A stretch of 64,000 nucleotides of DNA. It comes from DATDFB01 sp035276475 (lineage in GTDB: Bacteria; Acidobacteriota; Thermoanaerobaculia; Gp7-AA8). This document shows positions 17,218-26,247 of this stretch, piece after piece. Position 1 is the stretch's first letter, and each line of letters begins with the position of its first letter. The position numbers were made by a program, and so were the translations under genes. The notes under the pieces were generated by a model, which searched no databases, was not told the DNA's origin, and saw nothing but the letters and a program-made list of their open reading frames with translations. Location of the stretch: the NCBI GenBank assembly GCA_035276475.1, contig DATELQ010000110.1, positions 110,238 through 174,237 of the forward strand. Direction: 5' to 3'.

Positions 17218-18989
17218 TTGAACGATGCAAACATCGACTTCATCGCTTCCTTGATCATCTCCGCGCGATTGGGATCGTGCAGCAGCGACTTCATGAAGTT
17301 CTGCGCCTGCTCCCGCGTGATGTGCGGCGGCAGCGGCGGGACCTCGGGGTCGGTATGGAACTCGATCACGCACGGCTTCTGCGCCGCCAGCGCCTCGTCC
17401 CACCCCGCCGCCACGCGGTCGCAGGTCTCGACCTTCACGCCCTTCAATCCGATCGACTCCGCGTACTGCGCGTACGGAAAGTCGGGCACGACCTGGGAGT
17501 CCTCGAACTTCGCGTCGCCGGCCATCACGCGCTGCTCCCACGTCACCATGTTGAGGTCGCGGTTCTTGAGCACGCAGACGATGAGGCGCGGGTCCGACCA
17601 CTCCTGCCAGTACTTGGCGATCGTGATCATCTCGTTCATGCCGTTCATCTGGAACGCGCCGTCGCCGACGCAGGCGATCGCCACCCTCGACGGGAACGCG
17701 AACTTCGCCGCGATCGCGTACGGCACGCCGGGCCCCATCGTGGCGAGGTTGCCGGAGAGCGATCCCATCATCCCTTTCCTGAACTTCAGGTGCCGCGCGT
17801 ACCACGACGCCGTCGACCCCGAGTCGGCGACGATGATGGCTCCCTCCGGCAGCCGCGGCGAGAGCTCCCAGAAGACGCGCTCGGGGTTGATCGGCGCGGC
17901 GTCGACCATGGCGTGCTTCTCGAGCACCTCCCACCAGTCGCGGATCTCCCCCTCGATTTTCTCGCGCCAGGCGCGGTCGCTCTTGCGCCGCAGCAGCGGG
18001 ATGAGCGCTCGCAGCGTCTCCTTGGAGTCGCCGGTGAGGTTGACCTCCATCGGATAACGGATCGACAGCATCCGTCCGTCGATGTCGATCTGCACGGCGC
18101 GCGCTTTCCCCTCCTCGGGCAAGAACTCCGAATACGGGAACGATGAGCCGACCATGAGCAGCGTGTCGCACTCGTTCATGAGCGTCCAACTCGGCTTCGT
18201 GCCGAGGAGGCCGATCGAGCCGGTGACGAAGGGAAGGTCGTCGGGGAGCGCAGCCTTGCCGAGGAGCGCTTTGGCGACGCCGGCGCCTAGGATGTCGGCG
18301 ACTTCCGTCACTTCGTCGCCGGCCTGCATCGCGCCGGCGCCGATCAGCATGGCCACTTTCTCGCCGGCGTTGAGGACGTCGGCGGCGCGCTTCAAATCGT
18401 CGTCGGTCGGCACGACGCGCGGCGAGGTGAAGCCGACGCCGGAGTGGACGCTGCCGTGCTTCCGTGGCGGCTCGGCCATCTTCTCGTCCTGCAGATCGTG
18501 CGGGATGATCAGGCACGTCACCGTCCGCTCGGCGCGGGCGATGCGGATGGCGCGGTCGATGAGGTGGCGCATCTGCGCCGGCGCCATCGCCGTCTGCACG
18601 TATTCGCCGGCGACGTCCTTGAAGAGCGTCTGCAGGTCGACTTCCTGCTGGTAGCTGCCGCCCATGGCCATGCGCGCCGACTGCCCGACGATGGCGACGA
18701 CCGGCGCGTGGTCGCCCTTGGCGTCGTACAGGCCGTTGAGCAGATGGATCGCGCCGGGCCCCGAGGTGGCGAGGCAGATGCCCGGCTCGCCGGTGAACTT
18801 CGCGTGCGCGCAGGCCATGAACGCGGCCATCTCTTCGTGGCGCACCTGCACGAAGTCGATCTTGTTCTCGGCGCGCTCGAGCGCGCCCATGATGCCGTTG
18901 ATGCCGTCGCCGGGATATCCGTAGATGCGGCGCACGCCCCAGGCGTGGAGGCGGCTGACGAGAAAGTCGGCTGTGGTTTGCGATGCCAT
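17214..18989 (-). CDS. TPP-dependent enzyme, pyruvate oxidase/acetolactate synthase family
   Basis: A 591-residue three-domain TPP enzyme. The N-terminal domain has the catalytic Glu in VRHEEMAAFMA and the ATSGPGAIHLLNGLYDA motif; the C-terminal TPP motif is GDGAFQMN ... LKNRDLN. The overall pattern is closer to pyruvate oxidase (PoxB-like, FAD-containing) than to anabolic acetolactate synthase, and no regulatory subunit gene is nearby. Its ATG shares a base with the upstream stop (TGATG) and its stop overlaps the next start, giving tight coupling in a five-gene run. Confidence 0.9.
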   Translation of the reverse strand: MASQTTADFLVSRLHAWGVRRIYGYPGDGINGIMGALERAENKIDFVQVRHEEMAAFMACAHAKFTGEPGICLATSGPGAIHLLNGLYDAKGDHAPVVAIVGQSARMAMGGSYQQEVDLQTLFKDVAGEYVQTAMAPAQMRHLIDRAIRIARAERTVTCLIIPHDLQDEKMAEPPRKHGSVHSGVGFTSPRVVPTDDDLKRAADVLNAGEKVAMLIGAGAMQAGDEVTEVADILGAGVAKALLGKAALPDDLPFVTGSIGLLGTKPSWTLMNECDTLLMVGSSFPYSEFLPEEGKARAVQIDIDGRMLSIRYPMEVNLTGDSKETLRALIPLLRRKSDRAWREKIEGEIRDWWEVLEKHAMVDAAPINPERVFWELSPRLPEGAIIVADSGSTASWYARHLKFRKGMMGSLSGNLATMGPGVPYAIAAKFAFPSRVAIACVGDGAFQMNGMNEMITIAKYWQEWSDPRLIVCVLKNRDLNMVTWEQRVMAGDAKFEDSQVVPDFPYAQYAESIGLKGVKVETCDRVAAGWDEALAAQKPCVIEFHTDPEVPPLPPHITREQAQNFMKSLLHDPNRAEMIKEAMKSMFASFK

Positions 18990-19369
18990 CAAGACTCCGA
19001 GTAAGCGATGGTGGTGAGAAGGGCGTTGGCGGATTGGCGCGAGTCGAGCCGCGTGTGCTGCACGACGATGGGGACGTCCGAGACGAGAACGGAGGAGTAG
19101 TCGGTGGCGAGCGGGATCGGCTCGGGATCGCGGAGGTCGTTGAAGCGGACGTGCAGCGTGCGCCGCGCCGGCACGGTCAGGCGATACGGCCCGGCCGGCT
19201 CGCGGTCTTTGAAGTAGACGGTGATCTCGACGTGGGCGTCGGCATCGCCGGCGTTGAGGATGCACGCCGTCTCATGGCTGAGCATCTCCGGCTGGGGGCC
19301 GTGGCTGTACTCCGGGATCCAACCTTCAGCAATTGCCCAATGGGTGCGACCGATGAGCATCGCACGCAT
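18989..19369 (-). CDS. Sensory rhodopsin transducer (ASRT) family protein
   Basis: A 126-residue protein matching the Anabaena sensory rhodopsin transducer family along its whole length: IGRTHWAIAEGWIPEYSHGP, the SHETACILNAGDADAHVEI block, VPARRTLHVRFNDL and VPIVVQHTRLDSRQ. ASRT forms a beta-sandwich tetramer that binds a microbial rhodopsin in cyanobacteria; homologues in many bacteria have no rhodopsin partner. No rhodopsin gene is in this window. It follows btuB by 24 bases and is fused in translation to the TPP gene, so a metabolic ligand-binding role is possible. Confidence 0.92.
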   Translation of the reverse strand: MRAMLIGRTHWAIAEGWIPEYSHGPQPEMLSHETACILNAGDADAHVEITVYFKDREPAGPYRLTVPARRTLHVRFNDLRDPEPIPLATDYSSVLVSDVPIVVQHTRLDSRQSANALLTTIAYSES

Positions 19370-19393
19370 TGGTGCATCTCGCGTTCCCGCGCA

Positions 19394-21196
19394 CTACATC
19401 CCGAACCTCAATCCCACCACCGCCCGCCGCCCCGCCGACGGATACCCCAGCACCTCCTCGTACCGCTCGCCGCGCAGGTTCTCGAGCTTCACGAACGGCG
19501 TGAGGCGGCCGGCGTGGAGCTGCACGTTCGCGTCGACCGTCGTGTACGCGCCGTTCGTCGCGCTCGTGAAGGGAAAGACCGGCAGGACGTCGGCGCGCGC
19601 GCCGCTGTGCACGATCGAGACGTTCGCGTCGAGACCGCGATCGCGCCAGCCGAGCGTGAGCGCGCCGGAGTGCTTCGGCCGCCGCGGTAGGCGTGCGCCG
19701 GTCGCTTCGTCCTCGTCGCGATGGAGGAACGTGTAGGCGAGGTGCGTGTAGAACGACGACGTCACCTGCTCGTCGATGCCGAGCTCCAGCCCGTCGCTCC
19801 GCGCGCGGCCGATGTTCGCGAACGCGAACGTGGCGTTGTCGAAGTTGATGAGATTGCGGTAGCGGCTCCAGAACGCGGTCAGCGAAAAGAGGCCGCTCGC
19901 CCCCATCGGCGCGTCGTAGCCGGCCTCGAACGAGCGGCTGCGCTCCGCCTCGAGATTGCGGTTGCCGGAGAAGGGGTAGTAGAGCTCGCCCACCGAGGGC
20001 GCGCGGAAGCCTTCGCCGTACGCGGCGCGCCACTTCGTGCCGCCGCGCACGTACGCCGCGGCAATGCGCGGCGAGGTCTCGCTGCCGAACGTGTCGAAGC
20101 GGTCGTAGCGGATGCCGGCGCTGAGCTCCACCGCGCCGAACTTCGCGCGATCCTCCACGAACAATGAGTGCGAGCGGCGCGTGAGCCCGGCGAGGTTCAC
20201 GCCGAAGTTGTTGACGTCGTCGACCTTGGCGCGCTCGATCTCGCCGCCGGCGACGATCGTGCCGAACGACGACGTGGTCGTCCGCGTCGTCAGGCGCGCC
20301 CGGCGCGTGCGCGATTCCGTCGAGGCGTCGACGACGCCGAAGGGATCTTCCGGGTCGCGGAAGTCATCTTTGTTGCGCGCCTCCGAGAGCGTCAGGTCGT
20401 ACGAAAACGCGCCGAAGCTCTGCTGCAATGGTACGGCGATCTGTCGCTCGCTGCCATTCTGCCGCCGCTGCAGGCTCGGCACGAGCGCTGTCGCCGTGGC
20501 GTTGAGGTTGAACGGGACGCCGAGGTCGTACGACGTGGCGCGCGCGGCGACGCCGAGCGAGAATGACTTCGACGGCGCGAAGCGCCACACCGCGTTGCCG
20601 CTGTTCTGGCGGAAGTCGTCGTTCGGCGCGAAGCCGTCGTCGTTGCGGTGCTCGAGCGCGGCGCTGAAGTGGTTCGCGCCCGAGATCCAGCTCCCGTCGA
20701 CCAGACCGTTGCGCAGGCCATGGCCGCCGCTCTGCACCTCGGCGCGGAAGCCGGTGCTCGTCGGCACAGTCAGCACGTTCACGACGCCGGCGACGGCGTC
20801 GGATCCGTAGAGCGCGGAGAACGGTCCGCGCACGACCTCGACCTGCTCGACGCCGGCGGTGGAGAAGCGCCCCCAGTCGTAGCCGGAGAAATACGGGTTG
20901 TTGATCTCGATGCCGTTCCACAGCACGAGCGTCTGCGTCGACGCCGCGCCGCGCGTGAAGAGCGACGTGGCCTTGCCGGGCGAGCCGGTGCGGCTGACCG
21001 CGAGGCCGGGAACTTCGCGCAGGACGTCGGCGACGTCGCGCGCGGCGCGCTCGTCGATGTCTTTCTTCGTCACGACGGTGACGGCGGCCGGCGTCGACTC
21101 GACGGTCTCGGCGACGTCGGACGCGGTGACGACGATGCGGTCGGAGATTTTCTGAGTGGCGGCGGTGGCGAGAAACAGGACGAATAGAAGATTCAC
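19394..21196 (-). CDS. btuB: TonB-dependent outer-membrane receptor, BtuB-like vitamin B12 transporter
   Basis: A 600-residue receptor. A signal peptide (VNLLFVLFLATAATQ) is followed by a TonB-box-like region (DRIVVTA), the plug domain (VTKKDIDERAARDVADVLREVPG, QVEVVRGPFSALYGSDAVAGVVNV) and a 22-strand barrel ending in ...VGLRFGM with the expected aromatic next-to-last residue. GTG 21196 is preferred over an upstream start because GGAAGGAG precedes it at proper spacing. A cobalamin riboswitch directly upstream supports corrinoid uptake. Confidence 0.94.
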   Translation of the reverse strand: MNLLFVLFLATAATQKISDRIVVTASDVAETVESTPAAVTVVTKKDIDERAARDVADVLREVPGLAVSRTGSPGKATSLFTRGAASTQTLVLWNGIEINNPYFSGYDWGRFSTAGVEQVEVVRGPFSALYGSDAVAGVVNVLTVPTSTGFRAEVQSGGHGLRNGLVDGSWISGANHFSAALEHRNDDGFAPNDDFRQNSGNAVWRFAPSKSFSLGVAARATSYDLGVPFNLNATATALVPSLQRRQNGSERQIAVPLQQSFGAFSYDLTLSEARNKDDFRDPEDPFGVVDASTESRTRRARLTTRTTTSSFGTIVAGGEIERAKVDDVNNFGVNLAGLTRRSHSLFVEDRAKFGAVELSAGIRYDRFDTFGSETSPRIAAAYVRGGTKWRAAYGEGFRAPSVGELYYPFSGNRNLEAERSRSFEAGYDAPMGASGLFSLTAFWSRYRNLINFDNATFAFANIGRARSDGLELGIDEQVTSSFYTHLAYTFLHRDEDEATGARLPRRPKHSGALTLGWRDRGLDANVSIVHSGARADVLPVFPFTSATNGAYTTVDANVQLHAGRLTPFVKLENLRGERYEEVLGYPSAGRRAVVGLRFGM

Positions 21197-21239
21197 GGCG
21201 GCTCCTTCCCTCCGAAGAGGCACGTTGAAAATGAGGTTC

Positions 21240-21395
21240 GCCGCGGTCGGTCTCCTGGCTTCCGGGTCGTCCTTCCCGCGCTCCCTTCCCGCTGTTGGCA
21301 GTGGGGCGCATCGCGCAAAGCGCGGGTCGTCGCCGGTTACAGTGGCGGGGGCCGCGCCGGTATCTCACCGGCTTCCCTTTCACCGTCGCGAACTG
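21240..21395 (-). ncRNA. Cobalamin riboswitch
   Basis: Read on the minus strand, the region shows the conserved core: GGTGAAAGGGAAGCCGGTGAG, then GCCACTGTAACCGG, and the terminal GGAAGCCAGGAGACC (the B12 box, around 21248-21262). A G+C-rich helical insert lies between. It is followed by the btuB Shine-Dalgarno region about 45 bases later, consistent with translation or termination control by adenosylcobalamin. Boundaries are approximate. Confidence 0.93.
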
Positions 21396-21400
21396 AATTG

Positions 21401-21916
21401 CTAAAGAACACTGACTACGAGGCCGGGATAGTGTACCGGCAAACCGTCTTCGTTCACCTCGATATCTGCGGTGAAGCCGGTGGCGCTGGCGTAGCGGTAC
21501 ACGCGCTCGCCGATGCGCTCGTACGACTGCTCGAGCGGCTCCAGCGCGAACGACGGGAAGCGCAGCCACGCCGCACGCACGTTGCCTTCGCAGCCGCGGC
21601 GAATCGGCAGGAGATTCGTCGACGGGCTGAAGTTGAAGTCGACGTCGATGCAGCCGCGGACGGCCTCGACTTCCGCGCCGTTGAGTAGCCAGCGCTCGCC
21701 GTCGACGTCGATGCGGATATCGATCTCGCGCCTGCCGACGAAGCCGTGCACGCGCGCGCTCCGCGTGCGCCAGGCCTCGTCGCATTCGACGATGTAGGCG
21801 AGCGCACACGCCTCGCCGTCGTGGGTGAACGCGGCCGCGCCCATGAGCCGCGTGCCGTCGATGCGCGCCGCCTCGTGCCCGGGACGATCGAGGCGGCGCC
21901 AGAGGATGCTCGTCAC
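21401..21916 (-). CDS. Putative glycolipid-binding family protein
   Basis: A 171-residue protein that matches the 'putative glycolipid-binding' family: WRRLDRPGHEAARI at the start, an ECDEAWRTRSARVHGFVG segment, NGAEVEAVRGCIDVDFNFSPSTNLLPIRR and the C-terminal GFTADIEVNEDGLPVHYPGL. Family function is only inferred from one structure. No signal peptide. It overlaps the end of the upstream amidohydrolase gene by 4 bases and ends just before the btuB riboswitch. Confidence 0.85.
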   Translation of the reverse strand: MTSILWRRLDRPGHEAARIDGTRLMGAAAFTHDGEACALAYIVECDEAWRTRSARVHGFVGRREIDIRIDVDGERWLLNGAEVEAVRGCIDVDFNFSPSTNLLPIRRGCEGNVRAAWLRFPSFALEPLEQSYERIGERVYRYASATGFTADIEVNEDGLPVHYPGLVVSVL

Positions 21917-23223
21917 GGCCGCTTCGAGAACTTCTCGTACAGCAACGTGTGTCGCGTCTCCAGCGAGATGTCCTCGCCGCCGATGAAGAGCCGCTTCACC
22001 TGCGTCACGATCTCGAGCGGATCGCCGTCCGTGACGATGATGTCGGCGCGCTTCCCCGCTTCGAGCGAGCCGACCTTGTCGGCCACGCCGAAGATCTGTG
22101 CCGGCGAGATCGTCACCGCCTTCAGCGCCGCCTCCTTCGGCAGCCCGAACGCCGCACAGGCCGCGGCGTGGTACGGCAGGTTGCGCGCGAGGTGCGAGTC
22201 CTGCGACTGGATCGAGAAGAGGATGCCGGCGTCGTAGAGCGCTTTCGCGTTCGTGAAGAGGAGATCGTACGGATCGTCCTCGCGTGGCGGGAGGTCGAGA
22301 ATCGGCCCGAGGATGACGGGGATGTTCCGCTTCTTCAGATCCGGAATCACCGTCTGCACGTCGTCGGCGTCCGCCAGGATCATCTTTAGCTTCATCTCGT
22401 CGGCGAACTTCAGCGCCGCCTTGATGTCGCGCTCGAGACTGGCGTGGATGATCACCGGCTCGCGCCCTTCGACCACCGGCACGAGCGCCTCGAGGACGAG
22501 GTCGCGGTCGTAGCGCTTGACGTTCGGATCTTTCGCGCGCGCCGCGGCGACTTTCGCGTAGGCCTGCGCGTCCTTGAGCACGTCGCGCAGCTTGTCGACT
22601 TCCTTCGTGTAGTTCTTCCGCGCTTCCTTTTCCGCCTCCTCGTCCTGCGGCACCTCGGCGAAGCGACCGCCGCGCAGCCGCGGGAAGTGGACGTGCATCG
22701 CCGCCGGCGCCTTGATCGTCATCTCCTCCGGCGTCCAGCCGGCGAGCTGAATGAGCGCCGAGGAGCCGGAGATGATGCCGCCGACCGGCGTGACCATGGA
22801 GGTGGTGATGCCGTTCACGCGCGTGACCGGAATGAGATTGCTGTGGGGATTGACCGCCACCTCGGCGCGCGCATTCGGATTGATGTCGCCGAGCTCCGCG
22901 CTGTCGACCGAACCGGGGACGGAGTCGATCTCGACGAGGCCGACGCGCGAGCCGGAGTCGATCATGCCGGGATAGACGCGCAGGCCCGTGCCGTCGATCA
23001 CCATCGCGCCGGAGGGGACGGCGACGTCCTTGCCGACCGCGGTGATCGTCCCGTTCGAGAAGACGATCGTGCCGTTCTCGATCGGCGCGGAGGTGACGGG
23101 GTAGATCGTGGCGTTGCGGATCGCCACGGTCGGCTTCTTGCCGGGGTTGTTCGGGATCACCGACTGCGCGAAGAGCGAGCCGGCGAACATCGCGCAGGCG
23201 AATGCGGTGACGCGCTTACTCAT
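21913..23223 (-). CDS. Amidohydrolase-family exported protein lacking the HxH motif
   Basis: A 436-residue protein with a signal peptide (MSKRVTAFACAMFAGSLFAQ). The composite beta-sandwich and barrel pattern of imidazolonepropionase-like amidohydrolases is present (IRNATIYPV, VYPGMIDSG, GSLEAGKRADIIVTDGDPL). The usual PGxIDxHxH metal site reads PGMIDSGSR, so the two beta-strand 1 His ligands are missing; some later His residues (VIIHASLE, SQDSHLARN) remain. It is one of three adjacent paralogues and overlaps its upstream neighbour by 8 bases. Confidence 0.85.
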   Translation of the reverse strand: MSKRVTAFACAMFAGSLFAQSVIPNNPGKKPTVAIRNATIYPVTSAPIENGTIVFSNGTITAVGKDVAVPSGAMVIDGTGLRVYPGMIDSGSRVGLVEIDSVPGSVDSAELGDINPNARAEVAVNPHSNLIPVTRVNGITTSMVTPVGGIISGSSALIQLAGWTPEEMTIKAPAAMHVHFPRLRGGRFAEVPQDEEAEKEARKNYTKEVDKLRDVLKDAQAYAKVAAARAKDPNVKRYDRDLVLEALVPVVEGREPVIIHASLERDIKAALKFADEMKLKMILADADDVQTVIPDLKKRNIPVILGPILDLPPREDDPYDLLFTNAKALYDAGILFSIQSQDSHLARNLPYHAAACAAFGLPKEAALKAVTISPAQIFGVADKVGSLEAGKRADIIVTDGDPLEIVTQVKRLFIGGEDISLETRHTLLYEKFSKRP

Positions 23224-24571
23224 CGGCCTTCTCCTCGTCCGTCTTCTTCGCCGGCGACTTGCTCTTCTTCTCCTCGTCGGCTTCCTTCTTCAGCAGGTCG
23301 GCCTTCTCCTTCGCGATCGCTGCGCGCATCTGCAAGTCCTTCTGCCGATCGAAGACGACCTCGCCGTCGACGAATGTGGTGTCGACGCGCGAGTAGGTCG
23401 AGAACGGATGACCGTTCCAGATCACGACGTCGGCATCTTTCCCGACGTCGATCGAGCCGATGCGGTGGTCGAGGCGGAGCTGCTTCGCGGGATTGAGCGT
23501 GCAGAGCTTCAGCGCTTCCTCTTCGGACAATCCGCCGTACTTCATCGCCTTCGCGGCGTCGAGGTTGAGGCGGCGGGCCAGCTCGGCGTCGTCGGAGTTG
23601 ACCGAGGTGAGGACGCCGGCGCGCTCCATGAGCGTGACGTTGTAGGGAATGGCGTCGTACGCCTCCATCTTGAAGCCCCACCAGTCGATGAACGTGCCGC
23701 CGCCGACGCCGTGCGCGGCGATCTCCTTCGCCACTTTGTAGCCCTCGAGGACGTGCTGGAGCTCGCGGATCTTGAAGCCCTGCTCGTCGCTAAGGCGCAG
23801 CAGCATCATGATCTCGTCGGCGCGGTAGCAGTGCGAGTGCACGTCGATCTTGCCGGCGAGGATGTCGTTCATCGTCTCCATGAGGATGTCGCGGCGCGGC
23901 GGGATCGCATCCTCGCCGCGCTTCTTGCGCGCGTCGTAGTCGGCCCACTTCGCGGCGTAGTCCTTCGCGTCGGTGAAGGCCTGGCGGATCACCTCCTCGA
24001 CGCCCATGCGCGTCTGTGGGTACTGCAGCGGCGTGCCGGGAGGCGGACGGAAGTTCGAGCTCTTCGGGTTCTCGCCAAGGGCGAACTTGATCGTGCGCGG
24101 CGCGTCGGCGACCGGCCATTCGGAGACCGGATGGCCCCACTTCCACTTCACGATCTGCGACTGGCCGCCGATCGGATTCGCGGAGCCGTGCAGGACGAGC
24201 GCGCACGTCGTGCCGCCGGCGAGCTGGCGGTAGACGTCGATGTCTTCGTTGGTGAGGACGTCGCGGATCCGCACCATGCCGGTGTTCGGCAGCGAGATCT
24301 CGTTGACGCTCCCCTCGACCGCGGCGTGGCTGTGCGTGTCGACGATGCCGGGCATCACGAATTTGCCGGCAGCATCGATGACGGTGGCGCCCGCGGGAAC
24401 CTGGACTTGGTCGTTCGGTCCGACCGCGACGATCTTCGCGCCGCGGATCACGACCGAGCCGTGCTCGATCTTGCCGTGCGAGATGGTGAGGATCGTGGCG
24501 TCGCGGATGACGGTGTCGGCGAAGGCCGACGCCGTAGCGAATGCGAATGCGAAAACAAGGAAACGCTTCAT
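23216..24571 (-). CDS. Amidohydrolase-family exported hydrolase, complete metal site
   Basis: A 451-residue exported protein (signal MKRFLVFAFAFATASAFA). It keeps the metal-dependent hydrolase ligands: PGIVDTHSH, VHSHCYRADE, LQHVLEGYK and the SVNSDD Asp. Relatives hydrolyse cyclic amides or dipeptides; the substrate is unknown. The C-terminus is a highly charged tail of about 30 Lys/Glu/Asp residues (ADLLKKEADEEKKSK...). The ATG overlaps the upstream stop as ATGA, and the next gene overlaps its stop, so the three paralogues form one operon. Confidence 0.9.
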   Translation of the reverse strand: MKRFLVFAFAFATASAFADTVIRDATILTISHGKIEHGSVVIRGAKIVAVGPNDQVQVPAGATVIDAAGKFVMPGIVDTHSHAAVEGSVNEISLPNTGMVRIRDVLTNEDIDVYRQLAGGTTCALVLHGSANPIGGQSQIVKWKWGHPVSEWPVADAPRTIKFALGENPKSSNFRPPPGTPLQYPQTRMGVEEVIRQAFTDAKDYAAKWADYDARKKRGEDAIPPRRDILMETMNDILAGKIDVHSHCYRADEIMMLLRLSDEQGFKIRELQHVLEGYKVAKEIAAHGVGGGTFIDWWGFKMEAYDAIPYNVTLMERAGVLTSVNSDDAELARRLNLDAAKAMKYGGLSEEEALKLCTLNPAKQLRLDHRIGSIDVGKDADVVIWNGHPFSTYSRVDTTFVDGEVVFDRQKDLQMRAAIAKEKADLLKKEADEEKKSKSPAKKTDEEKADE

Positions 24572-26172
24572 CGTGACTTGCTCCCGCTGAACGGCAGCGT
24601 CCCGCTCGTCGTCGAGACTGTGCCGCTGATGGTCGTGCCGGAGAGCGTGCCGTGGAAGACCCAGTCTTCCTGCTCGGCCGTCCCCTTCACGCTGATGGTG
24701 AACTCGAGCGTGGTGCCGTCGAAACTTCCGCTGCGGATGTCGCCGGAGCCGCGGTCGCCGGAGAACGTACCGGTGACCTTGCCGTCCTCGACGTGGAAGC
24801 GCGCGTTGATGTTCACGTCGCCGGTCGAGGCTTTGACGATGAGGCTCCACGAGCCATCGAGCGGACCAGCGGCGGCTGTGCCGCGGCCGCGCGCGCGGTC
24901 CTCCTCGGTCGGCAGTTTCATCTCCCGGCCGTCGACGTAGACGCGCTGCACTTTCGCGTCCTTGTCGAAGATCGGCTTGTCGGTGACGACGACGTTGGCG
25001 ATCTTTCCTTTGTCGAGCGAGCCGAGCTGGCGATCGACGCCGAGGATGCGCGCGGGGTTGAGCGTCACGGCACGCAGGGCATCGTCGGCGGAGAGGCCGT
25101 TGTCGATGGCCTTGCGGATGCCGGGGATGAAGTCGCCGGTCTTCCCCGGCCCGCTGACGAGCGCGTACGTCGCGCCGCTCTTCTGCAGCGACGCGGGCGA
25201 CGTCGGCGACATCACGCGGTCGCGGATGACGCGCAGCGGCTGCTCTTCGCGGTCTTCCTTCGCCGTCGGCGCCGTCGCCCACTTCACGGAGACGAGCACC
25301 GGCACGTCCTTTAAATCGCCCGGCATCCGGTAGGCCTGCCGCGCACCGGAGAGAATGTACTTGAGATTGAACTCGCGCGCGATGGCCATGGCCCGGCGTA
25401 TCATCAATTCACTGTCGGCGATGAAGACGACCGGCACGTCGCGGCGCAGCACAGCGCCGAGGGCAACGGCCGAGGGGCTTTCGCCGGGACGCTGGTTGCC
25501 GGTGGGGTTCTTGTCGTAGATCGCGTGCGCGGCGGCGTAGTGCTGGCCATCCATCAGCGACTGGCGGATGTAGGAGATCACGCCCATCAGCGAGTCGGGA
25601 TACGTCCACGCCGGGCGGGGACTGAACGAGATCTGCTGCGCGGCCGTGCCGCGGATGATGCGCTGCTCCATCGTGCCGCCGCCGAGGTCGAGGACGACGG
25701 ACTGGCCGTTGAAGATGCCGAAGGAGGGGGCGGTCAGGATCGTCGTCACGCCCGTGGCCCGCTTCGCGTCGGCGTCGTCGTCGGAGAGCTTCACCTCATG
25801 CGAGGCCAGGAACTCCGGCGAGGTCTCCGGCAGCTCGGTTGTTGCGCTTTGCGGGCGCGTAGCCGGTGCTCCGCGGCCGCGCCGCGCCGGCGTCGCCGAG
25901 GGAAATCCGAGCGACGTCTGCGCGTCGATGAGGCCGGGGTAGACGTGCTTGCCCTTCGCGTCGATGACCGTGGCATCGGCCGGGACGGCGAGGTTCGCGC
26001 CGACCGCTTCGATCAGACCGTCGCGGATGATCACGACGCCGTTCTCGATCGCCGGGCCGCTGACGGGATGCACGGTGCCGCCGGTGATGGCGTAGACGCC
26101 GGGGGCATCGGCGAGGAGCGGCGCGGCGAGCGCGAAGAGGGCGACGCCAATGAGGAACCGCCGTAATCTCAT
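24568..26172 (-). CDS. Amidohydrolase-like exported protein without catalytic His, with C-terminal beta domain
   Basis: A 534-residue exported protein starting at ATG 26172 behind GGAGG. The amidohydrolase scaffold is recognisable (ITGGTVHPVSGPAIENGVVIIRDG; HVYPGLIDAQTSLG; AVTLNPARILGVDRQLGSLDKG) but HxH is replaced by AQT and the other metal-binding His positions are also absent. After about residue 430 comes a linker rich in Arg/Gly and a domain of about 100 residues with alternating strands (GSWSLIVKASTGDVNINARF...), which looks lipocalin- or sandwich-like. Likely non-catalytic. Confidence 0.82.
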   Translation of the reverse strand: MRLRRFLIGVALFALAAPLLADAPGVYAITGGTVHPVSGPAIENGVVIIRDGLIEAVGANLAVPADATVIDAKGKHVYPGLIDAQTSLGFPSATPARRGRGAPATRPQSATTELPETSPEFLASHEVKLSDDDADAKRATGVTTILTAPSFGIFNGQSVVLDLGGGTMEQRIIRGTAAQQISFSPRPAWTYPDSLMGVISYIRQSLMDGQHYAAAHAIYDKNPTGNQRPGESPSAVALGAVLRRDVPVVFIADSELMIRRAMAIAREFNLKYILSGARQAYRMPGDLKDVPVLVSVKWATAPTAKEDREEQPLRVIRDRVMSPTSPASLQKSGATYALVSGPGKTGDFIPGIRKAIDNGLSADDALRAVTLNPARILGVDRQLGSLDKGKIANVVVTDKPIFDKDAKVQRVYVDGREMKLPTEEDRARGRGTAAAGPLDGSWSLIVKASTGDVNINARFHVEDGKVTGTFSGDRGSGDIRSGSFDGTTLEFTISVKGTAEQEDWVFHGTLSGTTISGTVSTTSGTLPFSGSKSR

Positions 26173-26247
26173 GGATGGGCCTCCAAACAAAGGCGCACAT
26201 CATACCGAAAGGACGTGTGCTAACCTCACCCCCACCCAAGGCGCACC

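Noticed and set aside
21196..21223. Longer start at 21223 for btuB
   Set aside because: It would put the start upstream of the GGAAGGAG sequence; GTG 21196 follows this sequence at proper spacing and begins the signal peptide.
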